A DNA stretch of 64,000 nt from Duganella sp. BJB480 (GTDB lineage: Bacteria; Pseudomonadota; Gammaproteobacteria; Burkholderiales; Burkholderiaceae_D), in the NCBI GenBank assembly GCA_003416985.1, contig QVIN01000001.1, positions 186,001-250,000 on the forward strand. The letters are read 5' to 3'. Positions within the stretch are counted from its first letter, which is position 1. Each line of letters starts with the position of its first letter. The notes under the pieces were generated by a model. The model made no database searches, was not told the DNA's origin, and worked only from the letters and a program-made list of their open reading frames with translations. This document shows, in pieces, positions 18,594-27,980 of this stretch. The position numbers were made by a program, and so were the translations under genes.

Positions 18594-19913
18594 ATGCGTT
18601 TTCAAGCCTTACCCCGCCATCTGGCCTTGCTGGTGCTGGTCTCCGCGTTGAGCGCCTGCGGCGGCGGAGGTTCGCCGGGCGCCACGGCGCAACCCGACGC
18701 CACCTCGGCCACCTTCGTCGGCACCGCGCCCGACACCTCCAGCGTAATCGCCATCGAAGGCGTGCGGCAAACGGTCACGCTGCCGGGCGGCGCCCAGCTG
18801 AAGGGCATGGGCGATGCGCTGGTCATCGGCGACCATATTGTGGTGCGCTCGTTCTCCGACACGACTGTCATCCAGAACGGCAACCAGGTGCATCCGCGCA
18901 CGCGATTGAGTGTGCTGGACAAGGATGGCGCGCTGCTGTCCACCATCGATTACGGCTTCTCGCTGGCCGCCGGCTACATGGGCGAGTGGCAGATGATGCC
19001 GTCGCCGGATGGCTTTGTGATGGTGCAGTCCGGCCCCGGCACCAAGTTGCTGCACTTCGACGCGCAGGCAAAGCAGATCGGTGAAGCCATCGACCTGTAT
19101 CCGGCGGTGGCGCCCACGTCGACCACCGAGCTGTCCGCAGCCGAAAGCAGCGGCGCCGTGGACGGCAATGGCTTCTGGCTGGTCACCACCTTCTCGCTGC
19201 TGCCGGTCACGGACAAGACGCAGTACATGCTCAAGCTGTGCAAATTCGATTTCAATGGGCGGCAGTTGACGCCACCGTTCGAGATATCGACGTCGGCGCT
19301 GCATCCGCGCGTGGCGGCAGCGGCCGGCGTGGTGCTGTCTTCCTGGCTGGAAGGCGGCGGCGCGATGGTCGCCATGTGGCCCAAGGGACTGGGCGCGCCT
19401 GTTGTGCATTCGCTGGGCACCAGCGGCGCATTGCCTTATCCGGTCGCGCTGGACACCAGCGGCAAAATGGGCGTGCTTTGGAACGGCAAGGCCTCGCTCT
19501 CCAGCCCTGGCGGCGTGATGGGCGTGGCGCTCGACAAATCGGGCATCGCGGTGCTGCCGGCTGGCCGCACCGACCTGGGTCAAGAGACTTTGTCCAAGGG
19601 CTGGGCGGGCAGCGGCCGTTCGCCGGACCTCGACGCGCATCTCTACAAGGGCAGCCTGCTGCTGGCCGATGTGGTGGTCGGTTCCTACAAGGTCGGCGAT
19701 CCGGTGGGCGATGTGCTGGTGCTGGGCGATTACGGTGTCGGCACGGCGGCGCTGTCGGCGCAGAAGTCGACCATCCTGCGCATCAAGCTGACCGGCACGG
19801 ATACCGAGTTTGGCGGCACGGCGGTGATCCGGCAAATGGTGTTTGCCGACCATGCCGTGCTGCTGGTCGGCGACGAACATCGCCTGGTGATGATGCGGAT
19901 TAACCGCAGCTGA
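18594..19913 (+). CDS. Putative lipoprotein of unknown function
   Basis: This protein of 439 residues has a lipoprotein signal ending LSACGGGG (lipid-attachment Cys near residue 22). The mature part contains repeated beta-strand-like segments with Gly/Asp turns (e.g. GDALVIGDHIVVRSFSD, LVTTFSLLPVTDKTQYMLKL), consistent with a beta-propeller facing the periplasm. No family was recognised. It stands alone between the amidohydrolase and a chemoreceptor. Confidence 0.8.
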   Translation: MRFQALPRHLALLVLVSALSACGGGGSPGATAQPDATSATFVGTAPDTSSVIAIEGVRQTVTLPGGAQLKGMGDALVIGDHIVVRSFSDTTVIQNGNQVHPRTRLSVLDKDGALLSTIDYGFSLAAGYMGEWQMMPSPDGFVMVQSGPGTKLLHFDAQAKQIGEAIDLYPAVAPTSTTELSAAESSGAVDGNGFWLVTTFSLLPVTDKTQYMLKLCKFDFNGRQLTPPFEISTSALHPRVAAAAGVVLSSWLEGGGAMVAMWPKGLGAPVVHSLGTSGALPYPVALDTSGKMGVLWNGKASLSSPGGVMGVALDKSGIAVLPAGRTDLGQETLSKGWAGSGRSPDLDAHLYKGSLLLADVVVGSYKVGDPVGDVLVLGDYGVGTAALSAQKSTILRIKLTGTDTEFGGTAVIRQMVFADHAVLLVGDEHRLVMMRINRS

Positions 19914-20037
19914 GCCATCTTTCCGTCCAGGACAATTTTGTTTATTTAAATCATTAGTTAATGCATAATCTGTTGCACGAAAACTGGTGATGGGCGCGCG
20001 CTGCGCCTCTTCTTCTTTTTCTACTCCCCTTAGTCAG

Positions 20038-20065
20038 CCAGCGGCGCCGCAAGCGCCGCCGCTGG
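20038..20065. repeat. GC-rich hairpin in the leader of the second chemoreceptor
   Basis: CCAGCGGCG (20038-20046) and CGCCGCTGG (20057-20065) form a 9-bp stem with a 10-base loop, 28 bases before the chemoreceptor start. There is no U-tract, so it is not a standard terminator. The AT-rich stretch at 19936-19970 upstream is the likely promoter area for the receptor. Confidence 0.45.
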
Positions 20066-20093
20066 CGTTCGCCCTTTTCAACAGGAAGACCGG

Positions 20094-21749
20094 ATGGAAT
20101 CGTTCAAGAAGTTAAAGATAGGTACGCAGCTCGCGCTCAGCTTCGGCACATTGACGGCGCTGATGCTGATCCTCGCCACGTTTGCCGTGGTGCGCATGTC
20201 GTCGATCACCGGCGCGTTCCAGAAACAGCAGCAAGTGACCGCGCAAAAGCTCGAGCCGCTGTACGTGGCCCGCGAGGCGCTGGCCCAGACCGGCCTGGCC
20301 GCGCGCAACGCCTACATCTTCACCGACAGCGCGCAGGCGGCCAAGGAGCTGGCGCTGGTCGACGAGCAGAAGGCCATCTACCTGGCGGCGCTGGAGAAGA
20401 TGACCCCCGCCTATGCCGGCGACGCCAAATTCGACAAGGTGCGCAGCGGCTTGCTGAAGATGGCCGATGAACTCAAGCGTCCGCGCCAACTGCGCGAGGC
20501 CGGCAATACCGAGGCCTTCGGCCGCTTCCTGACCGAGGAATGCAGCCCGCTGCGCCGCCAGATCGTGGCCGACATCGCGGTCCTGATGTCCGAGGCGCAC
20601 GCCGAGACGGCGGCCGCCAGCGCCTCCGTCAACGCCCACGCCAGCGATGCGCGCCTGTGGATCGTGCTGCAGGCGGTGCTGTCGTTTGCCGTCAGTGTGT
20701 TGATCGCCTGGGTGAATACGCGCCTGTTGCTCAAGCAGTTGGGCGGCGAACCGGCCTACGCCACCGAGATCGCCAACAAGATCGCCGAGGGCGACCTGGC
20801 CATCGCCGTTGAGGTGGAATCCGATGACAAAACCAGCCTGCTGTACGCGATCAAGGCGATGCGCGACAGCCTGTCGTCCATCGTCGGCCAGGTGCGCCAG
20901 GGGACGGATTTGATTTCGACCGCGTCGTCGGAGATCGCTTCCGGCAATCGCGACCTGTCGTCGCGCACCGAGCATCAGGCGGGATCGCTGGACAAGGTGT
21001 CGAGGGCGATGGAGGAGCTGACGACGACCGTGAAGCAGAACGCGGACAACGCGCAGCAGGCCAATGTGCTGGCGGTGTCGGCGTCGCAGGTGTCGGAGCA
21101 GGGCGGTAATGTGATGGAGCAGGTGACGGTGACGATGGCGTCGATTAACGACTCGTCGAAGAAGATTGTCGATATTATTTCGGTCATCGACGGCATCGCG
21201 TTCCAGACCAATATCCTGGCGCTGAACGCTGCGGTGGAGGCAGCGCGCGCCGGTGAGCAGGGCCGTGGCTTCGCGGTGGTGGCGACGGAGGTGCGCAATC
21301 TGGCGCAACGCTCCGCAGCGGCCGCCAAGGAGATCAAGTCGCTGATCGACGACTCGGTGGAGAAGGTCGGCACGGGTTCGGAGCTGGTGCACAAGGCCGG
21401 AGAGACCATGCATGAAGTGGTGGCCAGCGTGAAGCGCGTGACCGAGATCATGGGCGAAATCAGTGGCGCCAGTGTGGAGCAGACGGCCGGCATCGAGCAG
21501 GTCAACGCCGCCATCGGCGAGATGGACAGCATGACGCAGCAGAATACCGCGCTGGTGGAGCAGGCCACGGCGGCTGCGCAGGAGCTGCAGGACCAGGCCA
21601 CCAGCCTGGCGCATGTGGTGGATGTGTTCAAGCTGGACGCGGGCCAGCGTTCGGGCAGTGTGCTGGGCCTGCGCGGCCACGCGCGCCGCCAGCCGCCCGC
21701 ATCGGCTGCGCGCCGGACCGAGGCGGCACGCCGCATCGCCAACGGTTAG
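20094..21749 (+). CDS. Methyl-accepting chemotaxis protein
   Basis: A chemoreceptor of 551 residues begins MESFKKLKIGTQLALSFG. Membrane helices lie near residues 12-35 and 190-212, flanking a four-helix-bundle sensor domain. HAMP and the signalling coiled coil follow, with the conserved tip [20 protein letters not shown] near residue 377. The C-terminus is Arg/Ala-rich and lacks the NWETF-type pentapeptide. It is closely similar to the receptor at 4342 in the signalling domain but not in the sensor domain. Ligand unknown. Confidence 0.94.
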   Translation: MESFKKLKIGTQLALSFGTLTALMLILATFAVVRMSSITGAFQKQQQVTAQKLEPLYVAREALAQTGLAARNAYIFTDSAQAAKELALVDEQKAIYLAALEKMTPAYAGDAKFDKVRSGLLKMADELKRPRQLREAGNTEAFGRFLTEECSPLRRQIVADIAVLMSEAHAETAAASASVNAHASDARLWIVLQAVLSFAVSVLIAWVNTRLLLKQLGGEPAYATEIANKIAEGDLAIAVEVESDDKTSLLYAIKAMRDSLSSIVGQVRQGTDLISTASSEIASGNRDLSSRTEHQAGSLDKVSRAMEELTTTVKQNADNAQQANVLAVSASQVSEQGGNVMEQVTVTMASINDSSKKIVDIISVIDGIAFQTNILALNAAVEAARAGEQGRGFAVVATEVRNLAQRSAAAAKEIKSLIDDSVEKVGTGSELVHKAGETMHEVVASVKRVTEIMGEISGASVEQTAGIEQVNAAIGEMDSMTQQNTALVEQATAAAQELQDQATSLAHVVDVFKLDAGQRSGSVLGLRGHARRQPPASAARRTEAARRIANG

Positions 21750-21798
21750 CGTTTGAGCTTTTGTTGACATGATCAAAAAGCTATGCAATGCTTGAATC

Positions 21799-21867
21799 AT
21801 GATGCTGACTAAACGCCAATACTCGAAGCTTGCGATTATTGCCGCCATTATTCCGATGGCGGGTTAG
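21799..21867 (+). CDS. Putative 22-residue leader peptide
   Basis: A short frame with tandem ATG codons at 21799 and 21802 encodes 22 residues. The peptide starts MMLTKRQYSKL and continues with an Ile/Ala run (AIIAAIIP) before MAG and the stop. TTGACA at 21764-21769 could be a -35 box; the -10 is weak. The stop codon lies inside a GGCGGG segment that can pair with the downstream terminator stem, which is the layout of a transcription attenuator. Translation is inferred, not shown. Confidence 0.4.
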   Translation: MMLTKRQYSKLAIIAAIIPMAG

Positions 21868-21916
21868 CTTTTTGCAGCAACGAAGAAGCCCGCCCTGGAG
21901 GCGGGTTTCTTTTTTG
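21858..21916 (+). terminator. Attenuator-like terminator with competing upstream segment
   Basis: GAAGCCCGCC (21885-21894) pairs with GGCGGGTTTC (21900-21909) to give a 10-bp stem with a 5-base loop, followed by a run of T: a strong intrinsic terminator. An earlier GGCGGGTT (21858-21865), at the end of the leader frame, can pair with the same CCCGCC and would exclude the terminator. It may simply end the chemoreceptor transcript, or control entry into the gene at 21957. Confidence 0.7.
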
Positions 21917-21956
21917 GGAATCTGGTCCTCGGGGTTTTTAAACCAAGGAGAGTTCC

Positions 21957-22451
21957 ATGAAAACAGAAGTAGCCAATGTCTCGACCCTGCATCTCGTGTG
22001 CGGGAAGATCGCCTCCGGCAAATCCACGTTGACCGGCGCGTTGGCGAGCCAGCCGCACACGGTGCTGATCAGCGAGGACAAGATGCTGGCGACCCTTTAT
22101 CCAGGCGAGATAAAGTCGCTGGCCGATTACGTGCGCTGCACGGCCAAGTTGCGCGGCGCCTTGCATGGCTTGATCCAGGACATACTGGCCGCAGGCAGCT
22201 CGGTGGTGTTGGACTTCCCGGCGAACACGGTCGCAACGCGAGCCTGGATGAAGTCCCTGTTCGCCGGCACCTCGGCCGCGCACTGCCTGCACTACCTGGA
22301 CGTCAGCGATGAAGAATGCAAGCGGCGGCTGAGGCTCCGCAATGAAGCCGGCGGCCACGAATTCAGCACCAGCGAGGCGGAATTCGATTTGTTTACCCAG
22401 TACTTCGTGCAGCCAACGGACGCGGAAGGCTTCAACGTAAAAATCTCTTGA
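21957..22451 (+). CDS. P-loop kinase (zeta-toxin/AAA_33-like)
   Basis: This small nucleotide-binding protein has 164 residues. The Walker A motif is CGKIASGKST at about residues 15-24. SSVVLDFPANTVATRAWMKSL is the Walker B-like strand and following helix, and the lid arginines are in ECKRRLRLRN. This is the pattern of the AAA_33/zeta-toxin and chloramphenicol-phosphotransferase-like kinases. No antitoxin partner is adjacent, so a toxin role is unsupported; a small-molecule kinase is as likely. The start has AAGGAGAG upstream. Confidence 0.82.
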   Translation: MKTEVANVSTLHLVCGKIASGKSTLTGALASQPHTVLISEDKMLATLYPGEIKSLADYVRCTAKLRGALHGLIQDILAAGSSVVLDFPANTVATRAWMKSLFAGTSAAHCLHYLDVSDEECKRRLRLRNEAGGHEFSTSEAEFDLFTQYFVQPTDAEGFNVKIS

Positions 22452-22462
22452 AGGGGTGTTAT

Positions 22463-22876
22463 ATGAAAGTCGGCTTGGTGGTCTTGGGAGCTTGCTGCGC
22501 CATGGGGCAGGCGCTGGCGGTCGATATTCCTATGGACGCCGGGTTGGCGGCCGCGCGGCTTGAATCCAAGACCTGTTACGCGGTGTTGAAGTACAAGGGC
22601 AAACTGGTGGGCTATGAGTTGGGCGGCGATTTGCTCGTTTCGTCCGGCGGCCGCTTGACCATCGTGCCCTCGGCCAGCAGCCACGACGTGGGCGACGGCC
22701 AGCCACGCCGCTATGAAGGCGGCGGGCTGAGTTTCGATATCAATCCGCTCAGCGACGAGAAGACCGAAACCATTAAGGACATCACCTACACCATCAAGGA
22801 GCGCGCCACCGCCGTCCTGGTCGAGAAGGGCAAGCGCCGGCGCTTCAAGCTCGATGTGCTGCTAAGCTGCGCCTGA
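22463..22876 (+). CDS. Small exported protein of unknown function
   Basis: The protein has 137 residues from the ATG at 22463, which has AAGGGG 6 bases upstream. Residues 1-19 (MKVGLVVLGACCAMGQALA) form a signal peptide. The mature part is beta-rich, with a Cys near residue 39 (SKTCYAVLKYKGKLVGYEL) and another in the last residues (LLSCA), possibly a disulfide. No family was recognised. The gene starts 11 bases after the kinase stop and ends next to the convergent malic enzyme stop with no gap. Confidence 0.72.
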   Translation: MKVGLVVLGACCAMGQALAVDIPMDAGLAAARLESKTCYAVLKYKGKLVGYELGGDLLVSSGGRLTIVPSASSHDVGDGQPRRYEGGGLSFDINPLSDEKTETIKDITYTIKERATAVLVEKGKRRRFKLDVLLSCA

Positions 22877-24109
22877 TCAGATCAGCGATTCCGCCAGGTC
22901 GCGCAGATCCTCGGCGTATTCCAGTTCGACCAGCTCCTTGCGGGCCACGCCGCTGCGCCAGGCCGCGCTGGCGATCTTCGGCGTGACGCCGCCCAGCAGG
23001 CGCGGATCCAGCAGGCCAGGCACCACATAGTCCTTGCCGAAGCGGGCGTCGCTGCGCGCGATGTCGGCCAGCGCCACCACGCAGGCGCGCTTCATTTCCT
23101 GGTTGATGGTCGAGGCGCCGCAGTCCAGCGCCGCGCGGAACAGGTAGGGGAAGCACAGGGCGTTGTTGATCTGGTTCGGATAGTCCGAACGGCCGGTGGC
23201 GATGATGGCGTCCGGCGCCACTTCGCGCACCAGTTCCGGACGCAGTTCCGGCTCCGGATTGGCCAGCGTGAAGACGATGGGGTGCGGCTTCATGCGCTCG
23301 ATGTCCATCGGCGACAGCACGCCGGGACCGGACACGCCGAGGAACACGTCGGCGCCGTCCATCACGTCGGACAGCTTGCTGGCGCTGGTGTCCTGCGCCC
23401 ATGCGGCTTTTTCGCCGTCCAGCGCGCGCGCCGTGGTCAGCACGCCCTTGCTGTCGCAGACGAAGATGTTCTTGCGGCTCGCGCCCAGATCCACCAGCAG
23501 TTCCAGGCAGGCGATGGCCGCCGCGCCGGCGCCGGAGCATACGATCTTCACGCTGGCGATATCGCGGCCGGTCATCTCGATCGCGTTCAGCATGCCGGCG
23601 CCGACCACGATGGCGGTGCCGTGCTGGTCGTCATGGAACACCGGGATCGACAGGCGCTCGCGCAGCTTGCGCTCGATGTAGAAGCACTCCGGCGCCTTGA
23701 TGTCTTCCAGGTTGATGCCGCCGAAGGTCGGATGCAGCGCCGCGATGATGTCGATCAGCTTATCGGGATCGGTTTCGTCAATCTCGATGTCGAAGGCGTC
23801 GATGCCCGCGAATTTTTTGAACAGCACCACTTTGCCTTCCATCACAGGCTTGCCGGCCAGCGCGCCGATGTTGCCCAGCCCGAGCACCGCCGTGCCGTTG
23901 GTGATCACGCCCACCAGGTTGCCCTTGGCCGTGTACTCGTAGGCCTTGGCCGGCTCGCGCTGGATTTCCACGCACGGCGCGGCCACGCCAGGCGAGTACG
24001 CCAGCGCCAGGTCTTCCTGGGTGGCGACGCTCTTGGTCACTTCGATGGCGATCTTGCCGGCGCTGCCGGCGCGGTGGTAGGCCAGCGCTTTTTGTTCGAT
24101 GGTGCTCAT
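22877..24109 (-). CDS. Malic enzyme, short form (NAD(P)-dependent)
   Basis: It decarboxylates malate to pyruvate with reduction of NAD(P). The 410 residues hold the malic domain ([57 protein letters not shown]) and the dinucleotide domain ([33 protein letters not shown]). It lacks the C-terminal phosphotransacetylase-like domain of the ~760-residue MaeB enzymes, so it is the compact form. I chose the ATG at 24109 with GAGGAC upstream. It is downstream of glutamate dehydrogenase but separated from it by a terminator. Confidence 0.94.
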   Translation of the reverse strand: MSTIEQKALAYHRAGSAGKIAIEVTKSVATQEDLALAYSPGVAAPCVEIQREPAKAYEYTAKGNLVGVITNGTAVLGLGNIGALAGKPVMEGKVVLFKKFAGIDAFDIEIDETDPDKLIDIIAALHPTFGGINLEDIKAPECFYIERKLRERLSIPVFHDDQHGTAIVVGAGMLNAIEMTGRDIASVKIVCSGAGAAAIACLELLVDLGASRKNIFVCDSKGVLTTARALDGEKAAWAQDTSASKLSDVMDGADVFLGVSGPGVLSPMDIERMKPHPIVFTLANPEPELRPELVREVAPDAIIATGRSDYPNQINNALCFPYLFRAALDCGASTINQEMKRACVVALADIARSDARFGKDYVVPGLLDPRLLGGVTPKIASAAWRSGVARKELVELEYAEDLRDLAESLI

Positions 24110-24143
24110 GGTGTCCTCGTTATTTTGTTTGGCTCTGAATGCG

Positions 24144-24161
24144 AAAAACGCCCGCACGGGC
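24144..24161 (-). terminator. Terminator of the glutamate dehydrogenase gene
   Basis: On the minus strand GCCC-GTGC-GGGC is followed by GTTTTTC. It lies 39 bases after the stop at 24201 and just before the malic enzyme start. Confidence 0.7.
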
Positions 24162-24200
24162 AAAAGCCGGTGCAGGCGCAAACTGCTGGGGATCAGTCGA

Positions 24201-25493
24201 TCATGGATACAGGCCGCGTACTTCGCGGGCCTGCAGCACGCGGGTGCACGCCAGGATGAAGGTGGCGGTGCGCAGCGTGACTTTCTTATCCTGCGACACC
24301 GTCCACACGGCGTTGAAGGCGTCCTGCATGATGCGGGTCAGGCGGGCGTTGATCTCGTCCTCGCTCCAGAAGAAGCTGGAGAAGTCCTGCACCCATTCGA
24401 AGTACGACACGGTCACGCCGCCGGCGTTGGCCAGCACGTCCGGCACGATCAGCACGTCCTTGTCGGTCAGGATGTCGTCCGCTTCCGGGGTGGTCGGGCC
24501 GTTGGCGCCTTCCAGGATGATCTTGGTGCGGATCAGCGGCGCGTTGGCGGCGGTGATCTGCTGTTCCAGCGCGGCCGGAATCAGGATGTCGGACTCGATG
24601 CCCCAGAACGCGTCGCGGTCCAGGAAGGCTTCGGCGCCGGCGAAACCGGTCACGCTGCCGCATTCGGCCACGTGCTGGTGCAGACGTGCCACGTCCAGGC
24701 CACCTTGATTGACCACGGTGCCGGTGTGATCCTGCACGGCGATGACTTTGGAGCCGGCTTCCGCGAACATGGTCGCTGCCACGCCGCCGACGTTGCCGAA
24801 GCCCTGGATGGCGACACGTGCGCCTTCGATCGCCACGCCGCGCTTGGCGGCGGCTTCGCGGCCCACCACGAACACGCCGCGGCCGGTCGCTTCGCGGCGG
24901 CCCAGCGAGCCGCCCAGCGAGATTGGCTTGCCGGTGACGACGCCGGTCGACAGGTTACCTTCGATCATGGCGTAGGAGTCCATCATCCATGCCATCACCT
25001 GTTCGTTGGTGTTGACGTCCGGTGCCGGGATGTCCTTGTTTGGTCCGATGATCAGCGAGATCTCGCTGGTGTAGCGGCGGGTCAGGCGTTGCAGTTCGCC
25101 GCGCGACAGGGTCTTCGGATCGACACGGATGCCGCCCTTGGCGCCGCCGTATGGCACGTTGACGGCCGCGTTTTTCACGGTCATCCACGCCGACAGGGCC
25201 ATCACTTCGGACAGGGTCACGTCCTGGTGGAAGCGCACGCCGCCTTTACCTGGGCCGCGCGACATGTTGTGCTGGACGCGGTAGCCTTCGTAGTGGGCGA
25301 TGGAGCCGTCATCGCGCTCGATCGGCACGTCGACGGTCAGGATGCGCTTCGGGCGCTTCAGGGTTTCGACCCAGCGCGACAGGTTGCCCAGGTGCGGGGT
25401 GACGCGGTCGATCTGCTGCAGGTAGACGCCCCAAGGGCCGAGGTCTTCTGGATTGAGGTAGGAAGGCAGGGTGTGTGCTTGTACAGTGGTCAT
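24201..25493 (-). CDS. gdhA: Glutamate dehydrogenase (Glu/Leu/Phe/Val dehydrogenase family)
   Basis: It interconverts glutamate and 2-oxoglutarate plus ammonia. The 430 residues show the catalytic domain with the substrate-binding lysines in GGVRFHQDV and [14 protein letters not shown], the family signature region, and a Rossmann domain with [13 protein letters not shown]. Length and motifs fit the hexameric ~50-kDa class, most likely the NAD-preferring form. The ATG at 25493 is preceded by GGAG at 8 bases; a TTG two codons upstream is less likely. A dyad at 25592-25622 lies in its promoter region beside a lysR gene. Confidence 0.94.
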   Translation of the reverse strand: MTTVQAHTLPSYLNPEDLGPWGVYLQQIDRVTPHLGNLSRWVETLKRPKRILTVDVPIERDDGSIAHYEGYRVQHNMSRGPGKGGVRFHQDVTLSEVMALSAWMTVKNAAVNVPYGGAKGGIRVDPKTLSRGELQRLTRRYTSEISLIIGPNKDIPAPDVNTNEQVMAWMMDSYAMIEGNLSTGVVTGKPISLGGSLGRREATGRGVFVVGREAAAKRGVAIEGARVAIQGFGNVGGVAATMFAEAGSKVIAVQDHTGTVVNQGGLDVARLHQHVAECGSVTGFAGAEAFLDRDAFWGIESDILIPAALEQQITAANAPLIRTKIILEGANGPTTPEADDILTDKDVLIVPDVLANAGGVTVSYFEWVQDFSSFFWSEDEINARLTRIMQDAFNAVWTVSQDKKVTLRTATFILACTRVLQAREVRGLYP

Positions 25494-25591
25494 GCTCAAG
25501 TCTCCGTTGAATTCGTGGCTGAAGTCCGCTCGTGGCGCTCTTCAAGTGGGTCGAATCATAGGACGGGAGATTGAAAACGGGCCAATGCTGT

Positions 25592-25622
25592 ATGCGCATT
25601 CGGCTATGCAAAAAATGCATAG
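25592..25622. promoter_or_regulatory. Dyad operator candidate upstream of gdhA
   Basis: CTATGCA (25604-25610) and TGCATAG (25616-25622) are a perfect 7-bp inverted repeat around AAAAA. ATGCGCAT at 25592-25599 is a second palindrome with the same ATGC core. The site lies about 100-130 bases before the gdhA start and just after the end of the lysR gene. Confidence 0.5.
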
Positions 25623-25634
25623 TTATGGCGGGGC

Positions 25635-26597
25635 TTATCTTTCCGACACGGCGACGCGGCGTTTGCGGCCGCTGTTTTTCTGCTGCTGTTCGAGGAATTC
25701 CCACAGCCGCTCGACGATGGCTTTGCCGCGCCGGTGCGCCGACGGGCGTTCGCGGTACAGGCGGATCTCCATCTCGATTTCCCACTCGGAGGCGCCGCCG
25801 TCGGCGCGCGCCAGCTGCTTTTGCTTGAGCTCCCGCGTGACCGCCGATTCGGGCAGGAAGGCCACGCCGCGGCCCTCCAGCGCCATCATCTTCAGGCCCT
25901 CGGCCATGTCGGTCTCGTAGTGCGGGTCCAGGTGCAGCGGCGTTTTTGCGTCGCTCAGGATCAGCTCCACCATGCGGCCCAGGTAGGCATTGTTGGTGTA
26001 CGATAAAAACGGCAACGGCTCCTTCTTGGTGCCGGGCAGCGTGAATTCCGGGGTCTTGTTCTTGTCGCAGCGGGCGTAGGCGCGCAGCGATTCGCGGCCC
26101 ATCACCAGCATGTCGTAGCGGCCCGGGTCGAGCTGCACCGGCTGGCGCGGATGGTGATAGCACAGCAGCAGATCGCAACCGCCTTCCACCAGCTGCATCA
26201 CCGCGTCGTGCACGTTGAGCGCCATCAGGCGGCTGCTGATCGGCGCGAAGTCCTGCTCCAACGCGGTGAGCCACTTCGGCACGAAGGTCAGCGACAGCGT
26301 GTGCGGCACCGCCAGGTCGATGCTGGTCTGCGCGGCGGCGCGCTTGGAGCGCAGCATGTCGCGCGCGCCGTTGATCTGCGCCAGCATCTCCAGCGCCTGC
26401 TCGTAGAACACGATGCCGGCCGGCGTCAGGCGCGTTGGATACGAGGTGCGGTCGATCAGGTCCGTGCCCAGCCAGTTTTCCAGCGACTGGATGCGGCGCG
26501 AAAAGGCGGGCTGCGTCACGTGCCGCAGCGCCGCCGAGCGGCTGAAATTATTGGTCTCGACCAGCGAGATGAAGTCTTCCAGCCATTTGGTTTCCAT
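25635..26597 (-). CDS. LysR-family regulator, HypT/YjiE-like
   Basis: The 320 residues begin with a winged helix-turn-helix (METKWLEDFISLVETNNFSRSA...VTQPAFSRRIQSLENWLGTDL) followed by a two-lobe effector domain. The N-terminus resembles the HypT/YjiE branch (ETKWL..F.....NFS..A), whose E. coli member responds to hypochlorite. The real effector is unknown. The gene starts 12 bases after the MFS stop, so it probably belongs to a marR-MFS-lysR transcript. Its position directly before gdhA suggests gdhA as a target. The C-terminus is basic (KNSGRKRRVAVSER). Confidence 0.9.
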   Translation of the reverse strand: METKWLEDFISLVETNNFSRSAALRHVTQPAFSRRIQSLENWLGTDLIDRTSYPTRLTPAGIVFYEQALEMLAQINGARDMLRSKRAAAQTSIDLAVPHTLSLTFVPKWLTALEQDFAPISSRLMALNVHDAVMQLVEGGCDLLLCYHHPRQPVQLDPGRYDMLVMGRESLRAYARCDKNKTPEFTLPGTKKEPLPFLSYTNNAYLGRMVELILSDAKTPLHLDPHYETDMAEGLKMMALEGRGVAFLPESAVTRELKQKQLARADGGASEWEIEMEIRLYRERPSAHRRGKAIVERLWEFLEQQQKNSGRKRRVAVSER

Positions 26598-26609
26598 GCG
26601 TTTTTCCTT

Positions 26610-27968
26610 TTACTGCGGTTGCGGGGTGCTTGCGGTGTTGTCGGTATCGATGCTGCCGATCGGCGTGAACAGATAGGCCAGCGCCGCGAACACCACCAGT
26701 ATGATGCCACCGCCGAGGAACATTTGCGACAGCGGGATCAAAGTCAGCGCCCAGCCGGCGACGGCGGCCGACAACGGCGCCAGTCCCATGAAGATGAACA
26801 TGAAGATGCTCATGGCGCGGCCCATCATGTTCGGCGGCACGCGGCGCTGTATCCACGTGAAGACCTTGATCTGCATATAGCCCGACAGCAGGCCCAGGGT
26901 GAGCATCAGCGCGCAGGCCTGCCACGGCGCATGCACGGCGCCGAGCGGCATCACCAGCAGGCCGGCGATGGCGTCGCCCGCCAGCAGCACCGTGCCGAAG
27001 CTGGCGAAGCGCAGGCGCGCGCCCGCCACCGCCGCTCCGGCCATCCCGAGCAGGGTGCCGGCGCCGTTGGCGCCCATCAGCAGGCCGAAGGCGGAGGCGC
27101 CGTGCAGCTTCTCGCTGGCCAGCACCGGCAGCGCCACCTGCATGGTGCCGCCGATGAACAGCGACACGATGCCCCAGTAGATGAAGCACAGGCGCAGCGG
27201 CACGTCGTTCCACACCATCGTCAGGCCGCTGCCGACGGAGCGCAGCACCGATTGCGGCGCCTCGGTGCGGGCCGGCGCGGTCAGCAGGCTAACCCGCGAC
27301 AGCGTCCATGCCGAGACCAGGAAGCTGACGCAGTCGAAGCCGAAGGCGAAGGCCAGGCCGTGAGCGTCGGCCACCACGCCGTCGCCATCGGAGGAAATGG
27401 CGAGCAGGCCGGCCGCCAGCAGGGGACCGAGCAGCATCGACAGCTGGCGCAATCCCATCAACACGCCGTTGGCCGCCTGCAGGTGCTCGGGGCCGACCGC
27501 CTGCGGCATGATCGAGGTGCCTGACGGGATGCCGAACGCCTGCGCCAGGCCGATGCCCAGGGCCAGCACGTAGATCAGCATCAGCGTCAGGTGCGCGTTC
27601 ATGTCGATGGTGAGCGAGAGCGAGTCGCTGAGCGACAGCGTGAGCGTGGGCTGGTTGTTCAGCACCAGCACCGTGAGCACGCCGAGCAGCAGGGCGCTGG
27701 CGTACTTGCTCAGCATGAGCACGCGCTTGGGCGAGTAGCGGTCCACCAGGGCGCCGCCGATCAGGATGAAGACCGCGCGCGGTATGCTCATCAGCGCGAT
27801 GACGAAGCCCAGCGCCAGCGTGTCGCCGGTGAGCTTGAGCACCAGCCAGGGCAGGGCCACCATGGTCAGCTGGTCGCCCAGCATGGAGATCGTACTGCCG
27901 CGCAGCAGCCATTTGAAGTTGTGGTCGCGCATCAGGGCGGCGCGTTGCCGTTTTTTGGGATCGTCCAT
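26610..27968 (-). CDS. MFS transporter, likely drug efflux
   Basis: This is an integral inner-membrane protein of 452 residues with about 12 hydrophobic helices. The major facilitator loop 2-3 motif reads GGALVDRYSPKRVLML. The N-terminus (DHNFKWLLRGSTISMLGDQLTMVALPWLVLKLTG) is typical of MFS_3/enterobactin-exporter-like proteins. It lies 12 bases after a MarR-family gene, so the natural reading is a drug or aromatic-compound exporter repressed by that regulator. The substrate cannot be inferred. Confidence 0.9.
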   Translation of the reverse strand: MDDPKKRQRAALMRDHNFKWLLRGSTISMLGDQLTMVALPWLVLKLTGDTLALGFVIALMSIPRAVFILIGGALVDRYSPKRVLMLSKYASALLLGVLTVLVLNNQPTLTLSLSDSLSLTIDMNAHLTLMLIYVLALGIGLAQAFGIPSGTSIMPQAVGPEHLQAANGVLMGLRQLSMLLGPLLAAGLLAISSDGDGVVADAHGLAFAFGFDCVSFLVSAWTLSRVSLLTAPARTEAPQSVLRSVGSGLTMVWNDVPLRLCFIYWGIVSLFIGGTMQVALPVLASEKLHGASAFGLLMGANGAGTLLGMAGAAVAGARLRFASFGTVLLAGDAIAGLLVMPLGAVHAPWQACALMLTLGLLSGYMQIKVFTWIQRRVPPNMMGRAMSIFMFIFMGLAPLSAAVAGWALTLIPLSQMFLGGGIILVVFAALAYLFTPIGSIDTDNTASTPQPQ

Positions 27969-27980
27969 GGTGGCGGTCTC

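Noticed and set aside
21799..21867. Interpretation of the Ile-rich leader as an ilv-operon leader
   Set aside because: The downstream genes are a P-loop kinase and a small exported protein; no branched-chain gene follows. Only the attenuator layout is kept as a finding.
21957..22451. Zeta toxin of a toxin-antitoxin pair
   Set aside because: No epsilon-like or other antitoxin gene is adjacent; the P-loop kinase label is safer.
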